A DNA stretch of 64,000 nt from Adiantum capillus-veneris (GCA_014529385.2 CM043963.1:7055001-7119000); one strand, 5' to 3'. Shown: positions 9,611 to 21,181, counted from the first letter of the stretch. The notes: a model not told the origin generated them from the letters alone. Translations and numbers: made by a program.

Positions 9611-11077
9611 TCAGTCCACAAAGGGGAGTAAGCCCAAAGCTTTGCGGAAAGCTTCAAGCTTCTCACGAGACAATGCCTTTGTGAAAAGATCTGCAAGGTT
9701 GTCCTGTGTTGGCACATAAGCCAAGCTGATCTCTCCTGCTGAGAGCCTCTCCCTGACATAGTGGTAATGCACCTCAATGTGCTTTGTGCGAGCATGAAAA
9801 ACTGGGTTCCTTGCAACTGCCAATGCGCTCTGACTGTCAGTGTAGATAGTGTTGGCAGTGTCCTGTCCAACACCCAAGTCAGCCATAAGGCGTCTGAGCC
9901 ATACACACTCAACCGTAGCTGTGAAGACTGCCCTGTACTCAGCCTCACAACTCGAAGTGGCCACAGTAGGTTGCTTCTTGCTCAACCATAATATACATGA
10001 ACTGCCAAGCATGAAACAAAAACCACTTGTGGACACCCGCGTGTCAAAACAACCAGCCCAATCTGAGTCCAAAAAAGCATGTAAGTCTGGCGGCAATGAT
10101 CCCCCCTTGGGATAAAACAAGCCAAGATGTAAAGTGCCACTAAGGTAGCGGAAAATCCTCTTGACAGCCTGCCAATGCTTGGACCCTGGGCTATGCATAA
10201 ATCTGCTGACCTGTGAGACTGCAAACTGAATATCCGGCCTCGTGTTGCATACATAAATGAGGCAGCCAACAGCAGTTTGGTAAAGAGTGACATCAGCAGG
10301 ATCGCCAGCATCATGTAGACTCAACTTCAAACCTGTTTCCATGGGAGTGGCAATAGGTTTGCAATCCTCAAGTCCAAACTTACATAGCAATGTCTCTATG
10401 TAACTTTTCTGACACAAGGCAATACCACCATCACACTGCTTAAACTGTATACCCAAGTAATGATGCAACAACCCCAAATCTTTCATCTTGAAAGTAGCAT
10501 TCAAATCAGCCTTAAATTCAGCAATATGTCTCTCATTTGGTCCAGTGATCAGCAAATCATCAACATAAAGAACCACAATGAGAAATACATCATCCTCACG
10601 CTTTACATACAATGTGCTTTCTGTTGGACTGTTACGAAAGCCTCGTTTAACCAAATGAGTGTCAGCTTTCTCATACCAAGCACGAGGAGATTGCTTCAAC
10701 CCATACAAAGCCTTTTTACATTTGCACACTTTGTCCTCTTGTCCTTTTATGACAAAACTGCGAGGCTGCGTTACATAAACTTCCTCAAATATGTCACCAT
10801 TCAAGAAAGCAGTAACAATGTCTGATTGATGTACATCCCAACCAAAATGAGCTGCCAATGCACATAGAAAACGCACAGTAGTCATACGACAAGTGGGAGC
10901 AAAAGTCTCTTCATAATCTATGCCTTTTTGTTGTGCATAACCCTTTGCAACAAGTCGAGCCTTATGGCGATCGATCTCACCATCCGGCTTGCGTTTCAAC
11001 TTGTAAACCCACTTCGTACCAATGGCCTTTTTGCCAGGAGGTAACTTCGTACCAATGGCCTTTTTTCCAGGAGGCAA
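9611..11077 (-). CDS. Cop-2 copy A reverse transcriptase-RNase H fragment (488 aa)
   Basis: Copia RT begins at a GTKWVYKLKRKPDGEIDRHK block. It has the catalytic YVDD motif (VVLYVDDLLITG), a YGLKQSPRAWYEK block, RNase H with DSDWAGCFDTRVSTSG, and the ADLFTKALSREKLEAF ending. The N-terminus holds a duplicated 11-residue unit, LPPGKKAIGTK. This frame is broken from the integrase frame upstream by TGA codons near 11147 and 11090. It is the best preserved RT of this family in the window. Confidence 0.88.
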   Translation of the reverse strand: MPPGKKAIGTKLPPGKKAIGTKWVYKLKRKPDGEIDRHKARLVAKGYAQQKGIDYEETFAPTCRMTTVRFLCALAAHFGWDVHQSDIVTAFLNGDIFEEVYVTQPRSFVIKGQEDKVCKCKKALYGLKQSPRAWYEKADTHLVKRGFRNSPTESTLYVKREDDVFLIVVLYVDDLLITGPNERHIAEFKADLNATFKMKDLGLLHHYLGIQFKQCDGGIALCQKSYIETLLCKFGLEDCKPIATPMETGLKLSLHDAGDPADVTLYQTAVGCLIYVCNTRPDIQFAVSQVSRFMHSPGSKHWQAVKRIFRYLSGTLHLGLFYPKGGSLPPDLHAFLDSDWAGCFDTRVSTSGFCFMLGSSCILWLSKKQPTVATSSCEAEYRAVFTATVECVWLRRLMADLGVGQDTANTIYTDSQSALAVARNPVFHARTKHIEVHYHYVRERLSAGEISLAYVPTQDNLADLFTKALSREKLEAFRKALGLLPFVD

Positions 11078-11149
11078 ATCACATAAAGTTCATGTGTCAT
11101 TCTCTATAAGTGCATCATATTCTGATTTCATGGCAGCAATCCAATTTTC

Positions 11150-11731
11150 TCAATTTTGTGCTTCATCAAAAGACAGAGGCTCCTCAACATCATGTAAACT
11201 AGACACAGCCAAAGCATAACAATCTAATGCATAAGATGCATGGCGAGAGCCTGAACGAGTACGACTAGATAAAGGTGCATCCAATTTACTGTCACGCAAA
11301 GTGTGCACCAGCCATTTTGGCATACCTCTAGCCTGCTCATTTTCAGCCCTTTCCTCATCAAGTACATCATGTACATCTGCATCAGTGATAGGCTGTTCTA
11401 AAACATTTTCAGAAACCCCCATAGGCTGTACATTTGCCTCATTGGAACTTACATTCGTATTTCCACCACTGAAAAGAGGCAACAAAGTGTCATAAATGTC
11501 CTGTGAGCTTACATTACTGTCTCTACTACATGACAGCAAGGGCTGAACAGAGTCTTCCACAAACACTACATCCCGTGAAACCAGAATACGTTTTGTTTGC
11601 GGATGATACAACCTGTAACCTTTGCTTTCAGCACTATAACCAACAAAAATACATTTGACAGCCTTATCATCCAATTTTCTGCGCTGCACTTGTGGCACCA
11701 AAGCATATGCCAAACAGCCAAAAACACGCAT
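11150..11731 (-). pseudogene. Cop-2 copy A integrase C-terminus/linker fragment
   Basis: It continues from the 11783-13990 frame after an in-frame TAG. It contains the copia MRVFGCLAYALVP...KCIFVGYSAESKGYRL block and the low-complexity linker ahead of RT, and ends at a TGA where copy B has a sense codon (SFDEAQN then stop). Confidence 0.85.
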
Positions 11732-11782
11732 GTGCTCAATAGAAGGTTTTCTATCATGCCATGCTTCATATGGAGTAATAGA

Positions 11783-13990
11783 CTACAAAGCTTTCATAGG
11801 ACACCTGTTAAGTACATAAGTGGCACACATGATGGCCTCAAGCCAAAAAGAATGCGGCAAAGCTTGACTTTTGACCATACATCGTGCCATTTCCGTTAGT
11901 GACCTGTTTTTCCTCTCAGCAACACCATTTTGCTGAGGTGTATAAGGCACTGTACATTGGTGTTTTATCCCACGACTAGCCAGAAATGCATTAAATTCAT
12001 GAGACATATACTCCCCCCCTCGATCGGAACGGAGGGTGCCCATAGTACATTTTGAGACATTTTCAGCCATAGCCAAAAATTGTTTGAAGCACATAAAAAC
12101 TTCGGACTTCGCTTTAAGCGGAAATACCCATGCATGCCTGGAGTAATCATCTATGAAAGTCACGAAGTACAAGTAATTGCCCAAGGACGGAGTTTGCATG
12201 GGCCCACAAACATCACTATGCACAAGCTGCAACCTGCATGTGGCCCTAACTGAACCATCCTTTGGAAACATAGAACGCTGCATTTTACCCAAAATACAGC
12301 CTTCACAAACATGTTTGATAGGTGCTTCAAGAGGCGGCAAAGAAGCAACCATATCAGATTTTTGCAAACGCAGCAAACTGGCAAAATTCAGATGACCAAA
12401 ACGTGCATGCCAAAGTTTTGCATCTGAAATAGCCCTTGAATCTGCAACAGCATTTGCAAAATTTTGTCCACACTTGTCATACAAAGTGAGCTTATACAGC
12501 CCACGGCACAAAAGCCCAGATGCAACAATTTCATCACCACAACTGAGATCATGAACAGTACATCTGTCATCCACAAATTTGACTACAAGTCCAAGTCTAG
12601 CAAGTGCGGATACAGACAAGAGATTCTTCTTGATCCCAGGTACATAAAGTGCATCAACAAGTGTGAAGGAACTGCCATTAGCAGCAGTGAGCACAATCTT
12701 TCCAACTCCCTGAACTGGATAAGAGGCGTTGTTGGCACAAGTGGCTGAATTCCCATGAGGGACAGACTCGAGAGAGGTAAACAATTCACGATGTGAGGTA
12801 ATGTGCTTTGTAGCACCACTGTCGAAATACCACACATGTGAATCTGCAGCAACTGACAAGCATGCATCATGGACAGCAGGATTGTAAGTGCACTCTGCGC
12901 TAAAAGCCCATTCTGCATCAACATCAGCATCACAATCTCCTTTCACAGAAGACTCAACAATGGCTGCATTTGTAGTGGAACCAGCATTTGCAGTGGAACC
13001 ACCCTCTTTCTTCTTAGCCTCTTTGGCCTTCAACTTAGGACACGACTTGATCAAGTGATCATTGGCTTTACAATAATGGCAACGCATCTTCTTTTTGCCC
13101 TTCTCACCAGAATTGCCAGACGAAGTGCTGCCAGCAGAAGCATTAGAAACAGAATTTTTGCCACTCGCAGCAGAACCATAAGAAGTGGCTGCATTATTGT
13201 TACCACCCTTTCTTTGAGAAGCAATAAAAGCCTGTTCAACTGCACGCTGCCTAGTCCTGTTTTTTCTAGAAAGTGACTCCTGCAACAGCAATGTGTATAA
13301 TGCATCAAACTTGACAACTTCAGGATTTCCTTGGGTCATCAGTCTCCAAGTACTAGCAAAAGTCTGGTAGGAATCTGGTAAGGCATCAAGAACAGTCTGC
13401 ACAAGGGAACTGTCCGAAATGACTTCACCTGCAGAAATGAGTTGCTCATTGATATCCTTGACACTAGCAAGGAAAGTGTCCATATCATCTTCCTCATGCA
13501 TAATCTTCGACTCTAGCTCTTTACGCAGCAAAGCAATTTTAGCATCATTGCGGCTTGCATAAAGACCTGCTAGAATATCCCAAGCCTGTTTTGCAGATTT
13601 TGCTGAACGGATGTGAGGAATAATGGTGCGCTTCACAGACAACGCAATGAATGCATGAGACTGCGCATCCATTACATCCCAACGAGCTTGTTCTGCCGTA
13701 GGCAAAACAACTCTAACAGCTGCAATCCTTGCAGCAAGACCTGCAACATCCTCAACATCGCCTACATCTTCAGAACCAGGACGTACATCAATGCCCTGCA
13801 CAATGTTCCAGACACCTTTTGACACAAGAACATGTTGCATCATATAAGCCCACATAGGGTAGTTGTCCCCATCCAACCTATCCTCAGCAGCAAACATCTT
13901 GAACACATCTGTGTTGTTGTTGTCAGCCATGGTAAATGCTGCACCTGATGTGAAAACTGCCCGAAAATAGGAGAAATGGAGCGGGAACAA
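11783..13990 (-). CDS. Cop-2 copy A gag-protease-integrase fragment
   Basis: The true start is likely the ATG at 13928-13930 (MADNNNTDVFKMFAAEDRLD), about 20 codons inside the open frame. Domains: copia gag (UBN2-like), CCHC knuckle CHYCKANDHLIKSC, aspartic protease with DSGA in VWYFDSGATKHITS, GAG-pre-integrase with LWHARFGHLNF, and integrase with DDYSRHAW and TPQQNGVAERKNRS. It stops at TAG 11783-11785 inside the integrase region. Copy B has a stop at the same codon (16483-16485). Confidence 0.88.
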   Translation of the reverse strand: MFPLHFSYFRAVFTSGAAFTMADNNNTDVFKMFAAEDRLDGDNYPMWAYMMQHVLVSKGVWNIVQGIDVRPGSEDVGDVEDVAGLAARIAAVRVVLPTAEQARWDVMDAQSHAFIALSVKRTIIPHIRSAKSAKQAWDILAGLYASRNDAKIALLRKELESKIMHEEDDMDTFLASVKDINEQLISAGEVISDSSLVQTVLDALPDSYQTFASTWRLMTQGNPEVVKFDALYTLLLQESLSRKNRTRQRAVEQAFIASQRKGGNNNAATSYGSAASGKNSVSNASAGSTSSGNSGEKGKKKMRCHYCKANDHLIKSCPKLKAKEAKKKEGGSTANAGSTTNAAIVESSVKGDCDADVDAEWAFSAECTYNPAVHDACLSVAADSHVWYFDSGATKHITSHRELFTSLESVPHGNSATCANNASYPVQGVGKIVLTAANGSSFTLVDALYVPGIKKNLLSVSALARLGLVVKFVDDRCTVHDLSCGDEIVASGLLCRGLYKLTLYDKCGQNFANAVADSRAISDAKLWHARFGHLNFASLLRLQKSDMVASLPPLEAPIKHVCEGCILGKMQRSMFPKDGSVRATCRLQLVHSDVCGPMQTPSLGNYLYFVTFIDDYSRHAWVFPLKAKSEVFMCFKQFLAMAENVSKCTMGTLRSDRGGEYMSHEFNAFLASRGIKHQCTVPYTPQQNGVAERKNRSLTEMARCMVKSQALPHSFWLEAIMCATYVLNRCPMKAL

Positions 13991-14278
13991 CTTGTGCTAT
14001 ATAGCACAAACCGTAGAAGACTATAAGGCACCTGTTATGCAGAAAATGGCACTGACAGAAAATCTGCACAAAATGACGAAATAGCCTGTGCAGTACTGCC
14101 TGTAGTGGAAACGGAGGCCGAAATGAGCCCAAATCAAAATTCTGAGCAGACCAAGCTCTTCGAGCTTGCCCAAAATTTTTGTCGACCTGCGAACGCTCGC
14201 CAAAGCTCACTGAAATCGGAGAAAGTGAGCAGGCGTGTGCTGGAGCAGCTGGCGACTAAGCCCGGGAGGACGTGACCT

Positions 14279-14290
14279 GCTCTGATACCA
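14279..14290 (-). other. Cop-2 copy A primer-binding site
   Basis: The minus strand reads TGGTATCAGAGC, the exact plant Met-tRNA primer site, two bases inside the 5' LTR. Confidence 0.93.
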
Positions 14291-14292
14291 AT

Positions 14293-14519
14293 TGTTGGAA
14301 TTAGGGTTGTAGAGAAACACACACAGCTTGGAGAAGACGAAGGAAGCTCAACGCACACAATAGAGAGTGTGTTACTTAGTGTGCAATGGAAAGATAGATA
14401 GCCCTAGAGTGATGGGCGTATATACAATGCACGGAGGAAAAAACCTCCTAAAGAGGGAAAAAATGCCCCGGCGGTCCTAGTGTGTTCACACACATCACTA
14501 CCACATGTATATGGTAACA
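14293..14519 (-). repeat. Cop-2 copy A 5' LTR
   Basis: 227 bp, nearly identical to 9309-9535. On its right, the interrupted RNase H of copy B begins directly at 14520. Confidence 0.92.
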
Positions 14520-16431
14520 GTGTTGGCACATAAGCCAAGCTGATCTCTCCTGCTGAGAGCCTCTCCCTGAAATAGTGATAATGCACCTCAATGTGCTTTG
14601 TGCGAGCATGAAAACCTGGGTTCCTCGCAACTGCCAATGCGCTCTGACTGTCACTGTACATAGTGGTAGCAGTGTCCTGTCCAACACCCAAATCAGCCAT
14701 AAGGCATCTGAGCCATACACACTCAACCGTAGCTGTGAAGAGTGCCCTATACTCAGCCTCACAACTTGAAGTGGCCACAGTAGGTTGCTTCTTGCTCAAC
14801 CATGATATACATGAACTGCCAAGCATGAAACAAAAACCACTTGTGGACACTCGCGTGTCAAAACAACCAGCCCAATCTGAGTCCGAGAAAGCATGTAAGT
14901 CTGGCGGCAATGATCCCCCTGGGCTATCCATAAATCTGCTAACCTGTGAGACTGCAAACTGAATATCCGGCCTCGTGTTGCATACATAAATGACGCAGCC
15001 AACAGCAGTTTGGTAAAGAGTGACATCAGCAGGATCGCCAGCATCATGTAGACTCAACTTCAAACCTGTTTCCATGGGAGTGGCAATAGGTTTGCAATCC
15101 TCAAGTCCAAACTTACATAGCAATGTCTCTATGTAACTTTTCTGACACAAGGCAATACCACCATCACACTGCTTAAACTGTATACCCAAATAATGATGCA
15201 ACAGCCCCAAATCTTTCATCTTGAAAGTAGCATTCAAATCAGCCTTAAATTCAGCAATATGTCTCTCATTTGGTCCAGTGATCAGCAAATCATCAACATA
15301 AAGAACCACAATGAGAAGTACATCACCCTCACGCTTTACATACAATGTGCTTTCTGTTGGATTGTTACGAAAGCCTGTTTTGACCAAATGAGTGTCAGCT
15401 TTCTCATACCAAGCACAAGGAGATTGCTTCAACCCATACAAAGCCTTGTTACATTTGCACACTTTGTCCTCTTGTCCTTTTATGACAAAACCGCGAGGCT
15501 GCGTTACATAAACTTCCTCAAATATGTCACCATTCAAGAAAGAAGTAACAATGTCTGATTGATGTACATCCCAACCAAAATGAGTTACCAATGCACATAG
15601 AAAACGCACAGTAGTCATACAACAAGTGGGAGCAAAATTCTCTTCATAATCTATGACTTTTTGCTGTGCATAACCCTTTGCAACAAGTTGAGCCTTATGG
15701 CGATCGATCTCACCATCCGGCTTGCGTTTCAACTTGTAAACCCACTTCGTACCAATGGCCTTTTTGCCAGGAGGCAAATCACATAAAGTCCATGTGTCAT
15801 TTTCTATAAGTGCATCATATTCTGATTGCATGGCAGCCATCCAAATTTCTGAATTTTGTGCTTCATCAAAAGTCAAAGGCTCCTCAACATCATGTAAGCT
15901 AGACACAGCCAAAGCATAACAATCTGATGCATAAGATGCATGGCGAGATCCTGAACGAGTATGACTAGACAAAGGTGCATCCAATTTACTGTAACGCAAA
16001 GTGTACACCAGCCATTTTGGCATACCACTAGCTTGCTCATTTTCAGCCCTTTCCTCATCAAGTACATCATGTACATCTGCATCAGTAATAGGCTGATCTA
16101 AAACATTTTCAGAAACCCCCATAGGCTGTACATTTGCCTCATTGGAACTTACATTCGTATTTCCACCACTGAAAAGAGGCAACAAAGTGTCATAAATGTC
16201 CTGTGAGCTTACATTACTGTCTCTAGTACATGACAGCAAGGGCTGAACAGAATCTTCCACAAACACTACATCCTGAGAAACCAGAATACGTTTTGTTTGC
16301 GGATGATACAACCTGTAACCTTTGCTTTCAGCACTATAACCAACAAAAATACATTTGACAGCCTTATCATCCAATTTTCTGCGCTGCACTTGTGGCACCA
16401 AAGCATATGCCAAACAGCCAAAAACACGCAT
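14520..16431 (-). pseudogene. Copy B RT-RNase H region, truncated by copy A
   Basis: An open minus-strand frame covers the integrase C-terminal block, linker, RT (YVDD intact) and most of RNase H, then runs into the LTR of copy A at 14519. An in-frame deletion of about 27 codons at the RT/RNase H junction joins SRFMDSPG directly to GSLPPDL, where copy A has intervening sequence. Copy B lacks the stops and 33-bp duplication that copy A has here. Confidence 0.88.
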
Positions 16432-16482
16432 GTGCTCAATAGAAGGTTTTCTATCATGCCATGCTTCATATGGAGTAATAGA

Positions 16483-17533
16483 CTACAAAGCTTTCATAGG
16501 ACACCTGTTAAGTACATAAGTGGCACACATGATGGCCTCAAGCCAAAAAGAATGCGGCAAAGCTTGACTTTTGACCATACATCGTGCCATTTCCGTGAGT
16601 GACCTGTTTTTCCTCTCAGCAACACCATTTTGCTGAGGTGTATAAGGCACTGTACATTGGTGTTTTATCCCACGACTAGCCAGAAATGCATTAAATTCAT
16701 GAGACATATACTCCCCCCCTGGATCGGAACGGAGGGTGCCCATAGTACATTTCGAGACATTTTCAGCCATAGCCAAAAATTGTTTGAAGCACATAAAAAC
16801 TTCGGACTTCGCTTTAAGCGGAAATACCCATGCATGCCTGGAGTAATCATCTATGAAAGTCACGAAGTACAGGTAATTGCCCAAGGACGGAGTTTGCATG
16901 GGCACAAACATCACTATGCACAAGCTGCAACCTGCATGTGGCCCTAACTGAACCATCCTTTGGAAATTTAGAACGCTGCATCTTACCCAAAATACAGCCT
17001 TCACAAACATGTTTGACAGGTGCCTCAAGAGGCGGGAAAGAAGCAACCATATCAGATTTCTGCAAATGCAACAAACTCGCAAAATTCAGATGACCAAAAC
17101 GTGCATGCCAAAGTTTTGCATATGAAATAGCCCTTGAATCTGCAGCAGCGTTTGCAAAATTTCGTCCACACTTGTCACACAAAGTGAGCGTATACAGCCC
17201 ACGGCACAAAAGCCCAGATGCAACAATTTCATCACCAAAACTGAGATCATGAACTGTACATCTGTCATCCACAAATTTGACTACAAGTCCAAGTCTAGCA
17301 AGTGCGGATACAGACAAGAGATTCTTCTTGATCCCAGGTACATAAAGTGCATCAACAAGTGTGAAAGAACTGCCATTAGCAGCAGTAAGCACAATCTTTC
17401 CAACTCCTTGAACTGGATAAGAGGCGTTGTTGGCACGAGTGACTGAATTCCCATGAGGGACAGACTCGAGAGAGGTAAAGAATTCACGATGTGAGGTAAT
17501 GTGCTTTGTAGCACCACTGTCGAAATACCACAC
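16483..17533 (-). pseudogene. Copy B protease/integrase fragments
   Basis: Two overlapping frames (17533-16847 and 17082-16483) together cover protease (DSGATKHITS), GAG-pre-integrase and integrase. They are separated by a 2-nt deletion near 16903 relative to copy A. The second ends at TAG 16483-16485, matching the stop in copy A. Confidence 0.85.
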
Positions 17534-18678
17534 TCAGAAACTGACAAGCATGCATCATGGACAGCAGGATTGTAAGTGCACTCTGCGCTAAAAGCCCATT
17601 CTACATCAACATCAGTAACACAGTCTCCTTTCACAGAAGACTCAACAATGGCTGCATTTGTAGTGGAACCAGCGTTTGCAGTGGAACTACCCTCTTTCTT
17701 CTTAGCCTCTTTGGCCTTCAACTTAGGACACGACTTGATCAAGTGATCATTGGCTTTACAATAATGGCAACACATCTTCTTTTTGCCCTTATCACCAGAA
17801 TTGCCAGACGAAGTACTGCCAGCAGAAGCATTAGGAACAGAATTTTTGCCACTCACAGCAGAACCATAAGAAGTGGTTGCATTACTGTTACCACCCTTTC
17901 TTTGAGAAGCAATAAAAGCCTGTTCAACTGCACGCTGCCTAGTCCTGTTTTTTCTAGAAAGTGACTCTTGGGACAGCAATGTGCATAATGCATCAAACTT
18001 GACAACTTCAGGATTTCCTTGGGTCATCAGTCTCCAAGTACTAGCAAAAGTCTGGTAGGAATCTGGTAAGGCATCCAGAACAGTCTGCACAAGAAAACTG
18101 TCTGAAATGACTTCACCTGAAGAAATAAGTTGCTCATTGATATCGTTGACACTAGCAAGGAAAGTGTCCATATCATCTTCCTCATGCATAATCTTTGACT
18201 CCAGCTCTTTACGCAGTAAAGCAATTTTAGCCTCATTGCGGCTTGCATAAAGACCTGCTAGAATATCCCAAGCCTGTTTTGCAGATTTTGTTGAACGGAT
18301 GTGAGGAACAATGGTGTACTTCATAGACAACGCAATCAATGCATGAGCCTGCGCATCCTTAACATCCCAACGAGCTTGTTCTGCCGTAGGCAAAGCAACT
18401 CTAATAGCTGCAATCCTTGCAGCAAGACCTGCAACATCCTCAACATCGCCTACATCCTCACAACCAGGACGTACATCAATGCCTTGCATAATGTTCCAGA
18501 CACCCTTTGACACAAGAACATGTTGCATCATATAAGCCCACATAGGGTAGTTGTCCCCATCCAACCTATCCTCAGCAGCAAACATCTTGAACACATCTGT
18601 GTTGTTGTTCTCAGCCATGGTAAATGTTGCACCTGATGTGAAAACTACCCGAAAATAGGAGAAATGGAGCGGGAACAA
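17281..18678 (-). pseudogene. Copy B gag fragment
   Basis: The gag start is ATG 18616-18618. It includes copia gag and the CCHC-type knuckle CHYCKANDHLIKSC. A 10-nt deletion near 17535 shifts the frame just before the protease motif, so the last part of this open frame is out of register. Confidence 0.85.
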
Positions 18679-18966
18679 CCTGTGCTATATAGCACAAACC
18701 GTAGAAGACTATAAGGCACCTGTTATGCAGAAAACGGCACTGACAAAAAATTTGCACAAAATGACGAAATAGCCTATGCAGTACTGCCTGTAGTGGAAAC
18801 GGAGGTCGAAATGAGCCCAAATCAAAATTCTGAGCAGACCAAGCTCTTTGAGCTTGCCCAAAATTTTTGTCGACCTGTGAACGCTCGCCAAAGCTCACTG
18901 AAATCGGAGAAAGTGAGCAAGCGTGTGCTGGAGCAGCTGGCGACTAAGCTCGGGAGGACATGACCT

Positions 18967-18978
18967 ACTCTAATACCA
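18967..18978 (-). other. Cop-2 copy B primer-binding site
   Basis: The minus strand reads TGGTATTAGAGT, two transitions away from the consensus Met-tRNA site. Confidence 0.85.
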
Positions 18979-18980
18979 AT

Positions 18981-19207
18981 TGTTGGAATTAGGGTTGTAG
19001 AGAAATACACACAGCTTGGAGAAGACAAAGGAAGCTCAAGGCACACAATAGAGAGTGTGTTACTTAGTGTGCAATGGAAAGATAGATAGCCCTAGAGTGA
19101 TGGGCGTATATACAATGCACGGGGGGAAAAACCTCATAAAGAGGGAAAAAATGCCCCGGCGGTCCTAGTGTGTTCACACACATCACTACCACATGTATAT
19201 GGTAACA
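18981..19207 (-). repeat. Cop-2 copy B 5' LTR
   Basis: 227 bp, TGTTGG...GGTAACA, followed by the CATAT duplication at 19208-19212. Confidence 0.92.
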
Positions 19208-19262
19208 CATATACTTCCTCAAATATATCACCATTCAAGAAATTAGTAACATTATTGGATTG
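19208..19262 (-). mobile_element. Cop-2 copy D, right remnant
   Basis: About 55 bp matches the copia RT sequence of copies A and B immediately next to the point where copy D was interrupted at 8909. It then gives way to unrelated DNA. Confidence 0.75.
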
Positions 19263-21181
19263 ATTTACTCGATTAGTGAGCTAATCATGACAACACAAAA
19301 GGTTAACTCTATGAGGTAAGCTTCTCGGCCAATGGAGGAGTTAAGCCACAATATTGGCAATCTCCACTTCCACTTCTCCTCACCTAAATCAACTCGATTA
19401 CACACACTAACGATTCCAATTATGCACACATAACTAATCCCATCATGCTACACATTAATCACAAATTCACACACATAGAAGTATCAAGAATCCGTGCTCC
19501 AATCAAACATACATGGACACACAAAGAATAGTGAGTAATCACACAAGACTAGAGAGAAATTAACCACTAATTAGTTAATATCTAGTTAATCAAGGCATCA
19601 ACAACAATCAATACAGAGTGAGAGGTGAAGTGAAAGAGAATTAAGAGCATTGATTAGTATTAATCAAGTCATGTGAGCAAGGATTATATACCTAGGGAAG
19701 ATCTACAACCCTAAGAAGCCTAATTTCATTTACACACTGCCTTATATACCTAAGAACCCTGATTTCATTCACATTGCCTTATATACCTAGGGTTAAAATG
19801 TGCATTATCGGAGAGTCCAAGGTTTTTAGAGATCCACTTATACTGTATTTTCAATCATTAACTAAAATATTTTTTACAACTTGGAACTCTCATTGAGCCC
19901 GTAACACAGCAAAATTATTATAATGGCTTGAAATAAATTGAGAATTTACATTACATGGCCACATTGGTAAAATGTGTAACTCCAATATTTACTATTTCAT
20001 TGTATCCATCCTTGATGTGTAGTTGCATCCTTGGGCCTTTAGCACATTTGATTAATTGATGTTAGCTCAATTAACATTCCCTCCTTTCCATTTTAGAGGC
20101 CATCCTCGGGCATTGGTGAGAAGTGTTTGTGGAGGCTGGAAGGTTGTTGATAGTTTTCAATGGGCTACACTTTCTTCATTGGTTGATGAATATATTGGTA
20201 ACGTTTGTTCCGTTGTTGTAGCATCCTAAATGGCCAAAATTGTGGATATCTCCAGTGTGAGTTGATGATGTTGCATTGTCCATTGTAGCAGCATAATGGT
20301 GAGGTTGCTCATCATTTATTAAGAGTATGTAGAAGTGACGTAGAAAGATGAGGATCTAAATTAATTTCTAATACTTGGATGACCGAAGAGAAAAAACCCA
20401 TAGTGAAAAGGTAACTTTGGGATACATGTATTATTAAAGTACTAGGGTGCTGAAGGGATTCTTTGTTGATGTACATAGAAATAACATGGTAGCAAATAAT
20501 AGAGTAGCAATATGGGAAGGCTTTTTGTCTATTGTAGTCCACTCAAGATGCATAGGTGGAAGCCAAAAAGGGTGTTTAATCCTTATGTCCAATGATGCAA
20601 CATCCATGCACAAAAATGAATAAAACATTATGCTATGCTAATTAGAATTTTAAGAGATTCTTCAAAAAGGTCTAGCTATAAAGAATATGACATGGATTTA
20701 CAAGTTACCACCCCTTTTGAAAGGGTTTTCATTATTGAGGATATGTATCTTACAGTGCATTGTGTGTGAGTGTAGGATGCTATGCCACTCCACCTTTATT
20801 AAGCTAATAGACTTTGACTCTTATGCTCATCTCTTTCACATGAGTGACTCAACTTACATAAGCTCAAGTCTTCCAGCTTGAGCATAAGCATAATAACTAC
20901 GACCCTTAGCATAGATTTTATTAAGACTTGAAGCTTTGGGACTAACACTTTGCTCATTTCATAGCTCAACAACCCAACTTTGGCTATGCCAAAGCGTATT
21001 TTTTGCACCCTAGCGACTTGAATTTTTACATTCTTGTGCTTACAACAAACTTTGATTCTAGTACAAGTAAGCTTGAATCCTCATGAATGGATTATTGAAG
21101 CACCAAGTTGTACCTATTTGATCACCTTTGACTTTGTGGCTAGGACGGTTGAGTTGTCCTTCTTCGATTGTGAAGACTCCC
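19263..21181. other. Unassigned AT-rich DNA
   Basis: No gene is recognised. A loose repeat around 19684-19797 has the phrase TTATATACCTA three times. Small open frames have no recognisable domains. Confidence 0.5.

Larger units (their letters stand above)
9309..14519 (-). mobile_element. Cop-2 copy A: Ty1/copia LTR retrotransposon
   Basis: 5.2-kb element with 227-bp LTRs (9309-9535 and 14293-14519), an exact Met-tRNA primer site (14279-14290) and gag-protease-integrase-RT-RNase H in copia order. It is inserted in the RNase H end of copy B. No clear 5-bp duplication is seen: CCTAT lies on the left and GTGTT on the right. Coding damage: TAG at 11783-11785, two further stops between 11150 and 11077, and a 33-bp in-frame tandem duplication near 11022-11087. 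Confidence 0.92.
8910..19207 (-). mobile_element. Cop-2 copy B: Ty1/copia element, split by copy A
   Basis: The 3' LTR is 8910-9136, the internal 3' end 9137-9308, copy A occupies 9309-14519, the rest of the internal region is 14520-18980, and the 5' LTR is 18981-19207. The two internal pieces are complementary: the left piece stops and the right piece starts at the same point of the RNase H region as judged against copy A. This shows an insertion and not a tandem array. CATAT flanks the whole. The coding region is broken by a 10-nt deletion near 17535, a 2-nt deletion near 16903, a TAG at 16483 and an in-frame loss of roughly 81 bp near 14920. Confidence 0.88.

Noticed and set aside
8910-19207. 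Tandem array of copia units sharing LTRs
   Set aside because: The end pieces at 9137-9308 and 14520 onward are complementary parts of one element, so simple nesting of A in B explains all four LTRs.
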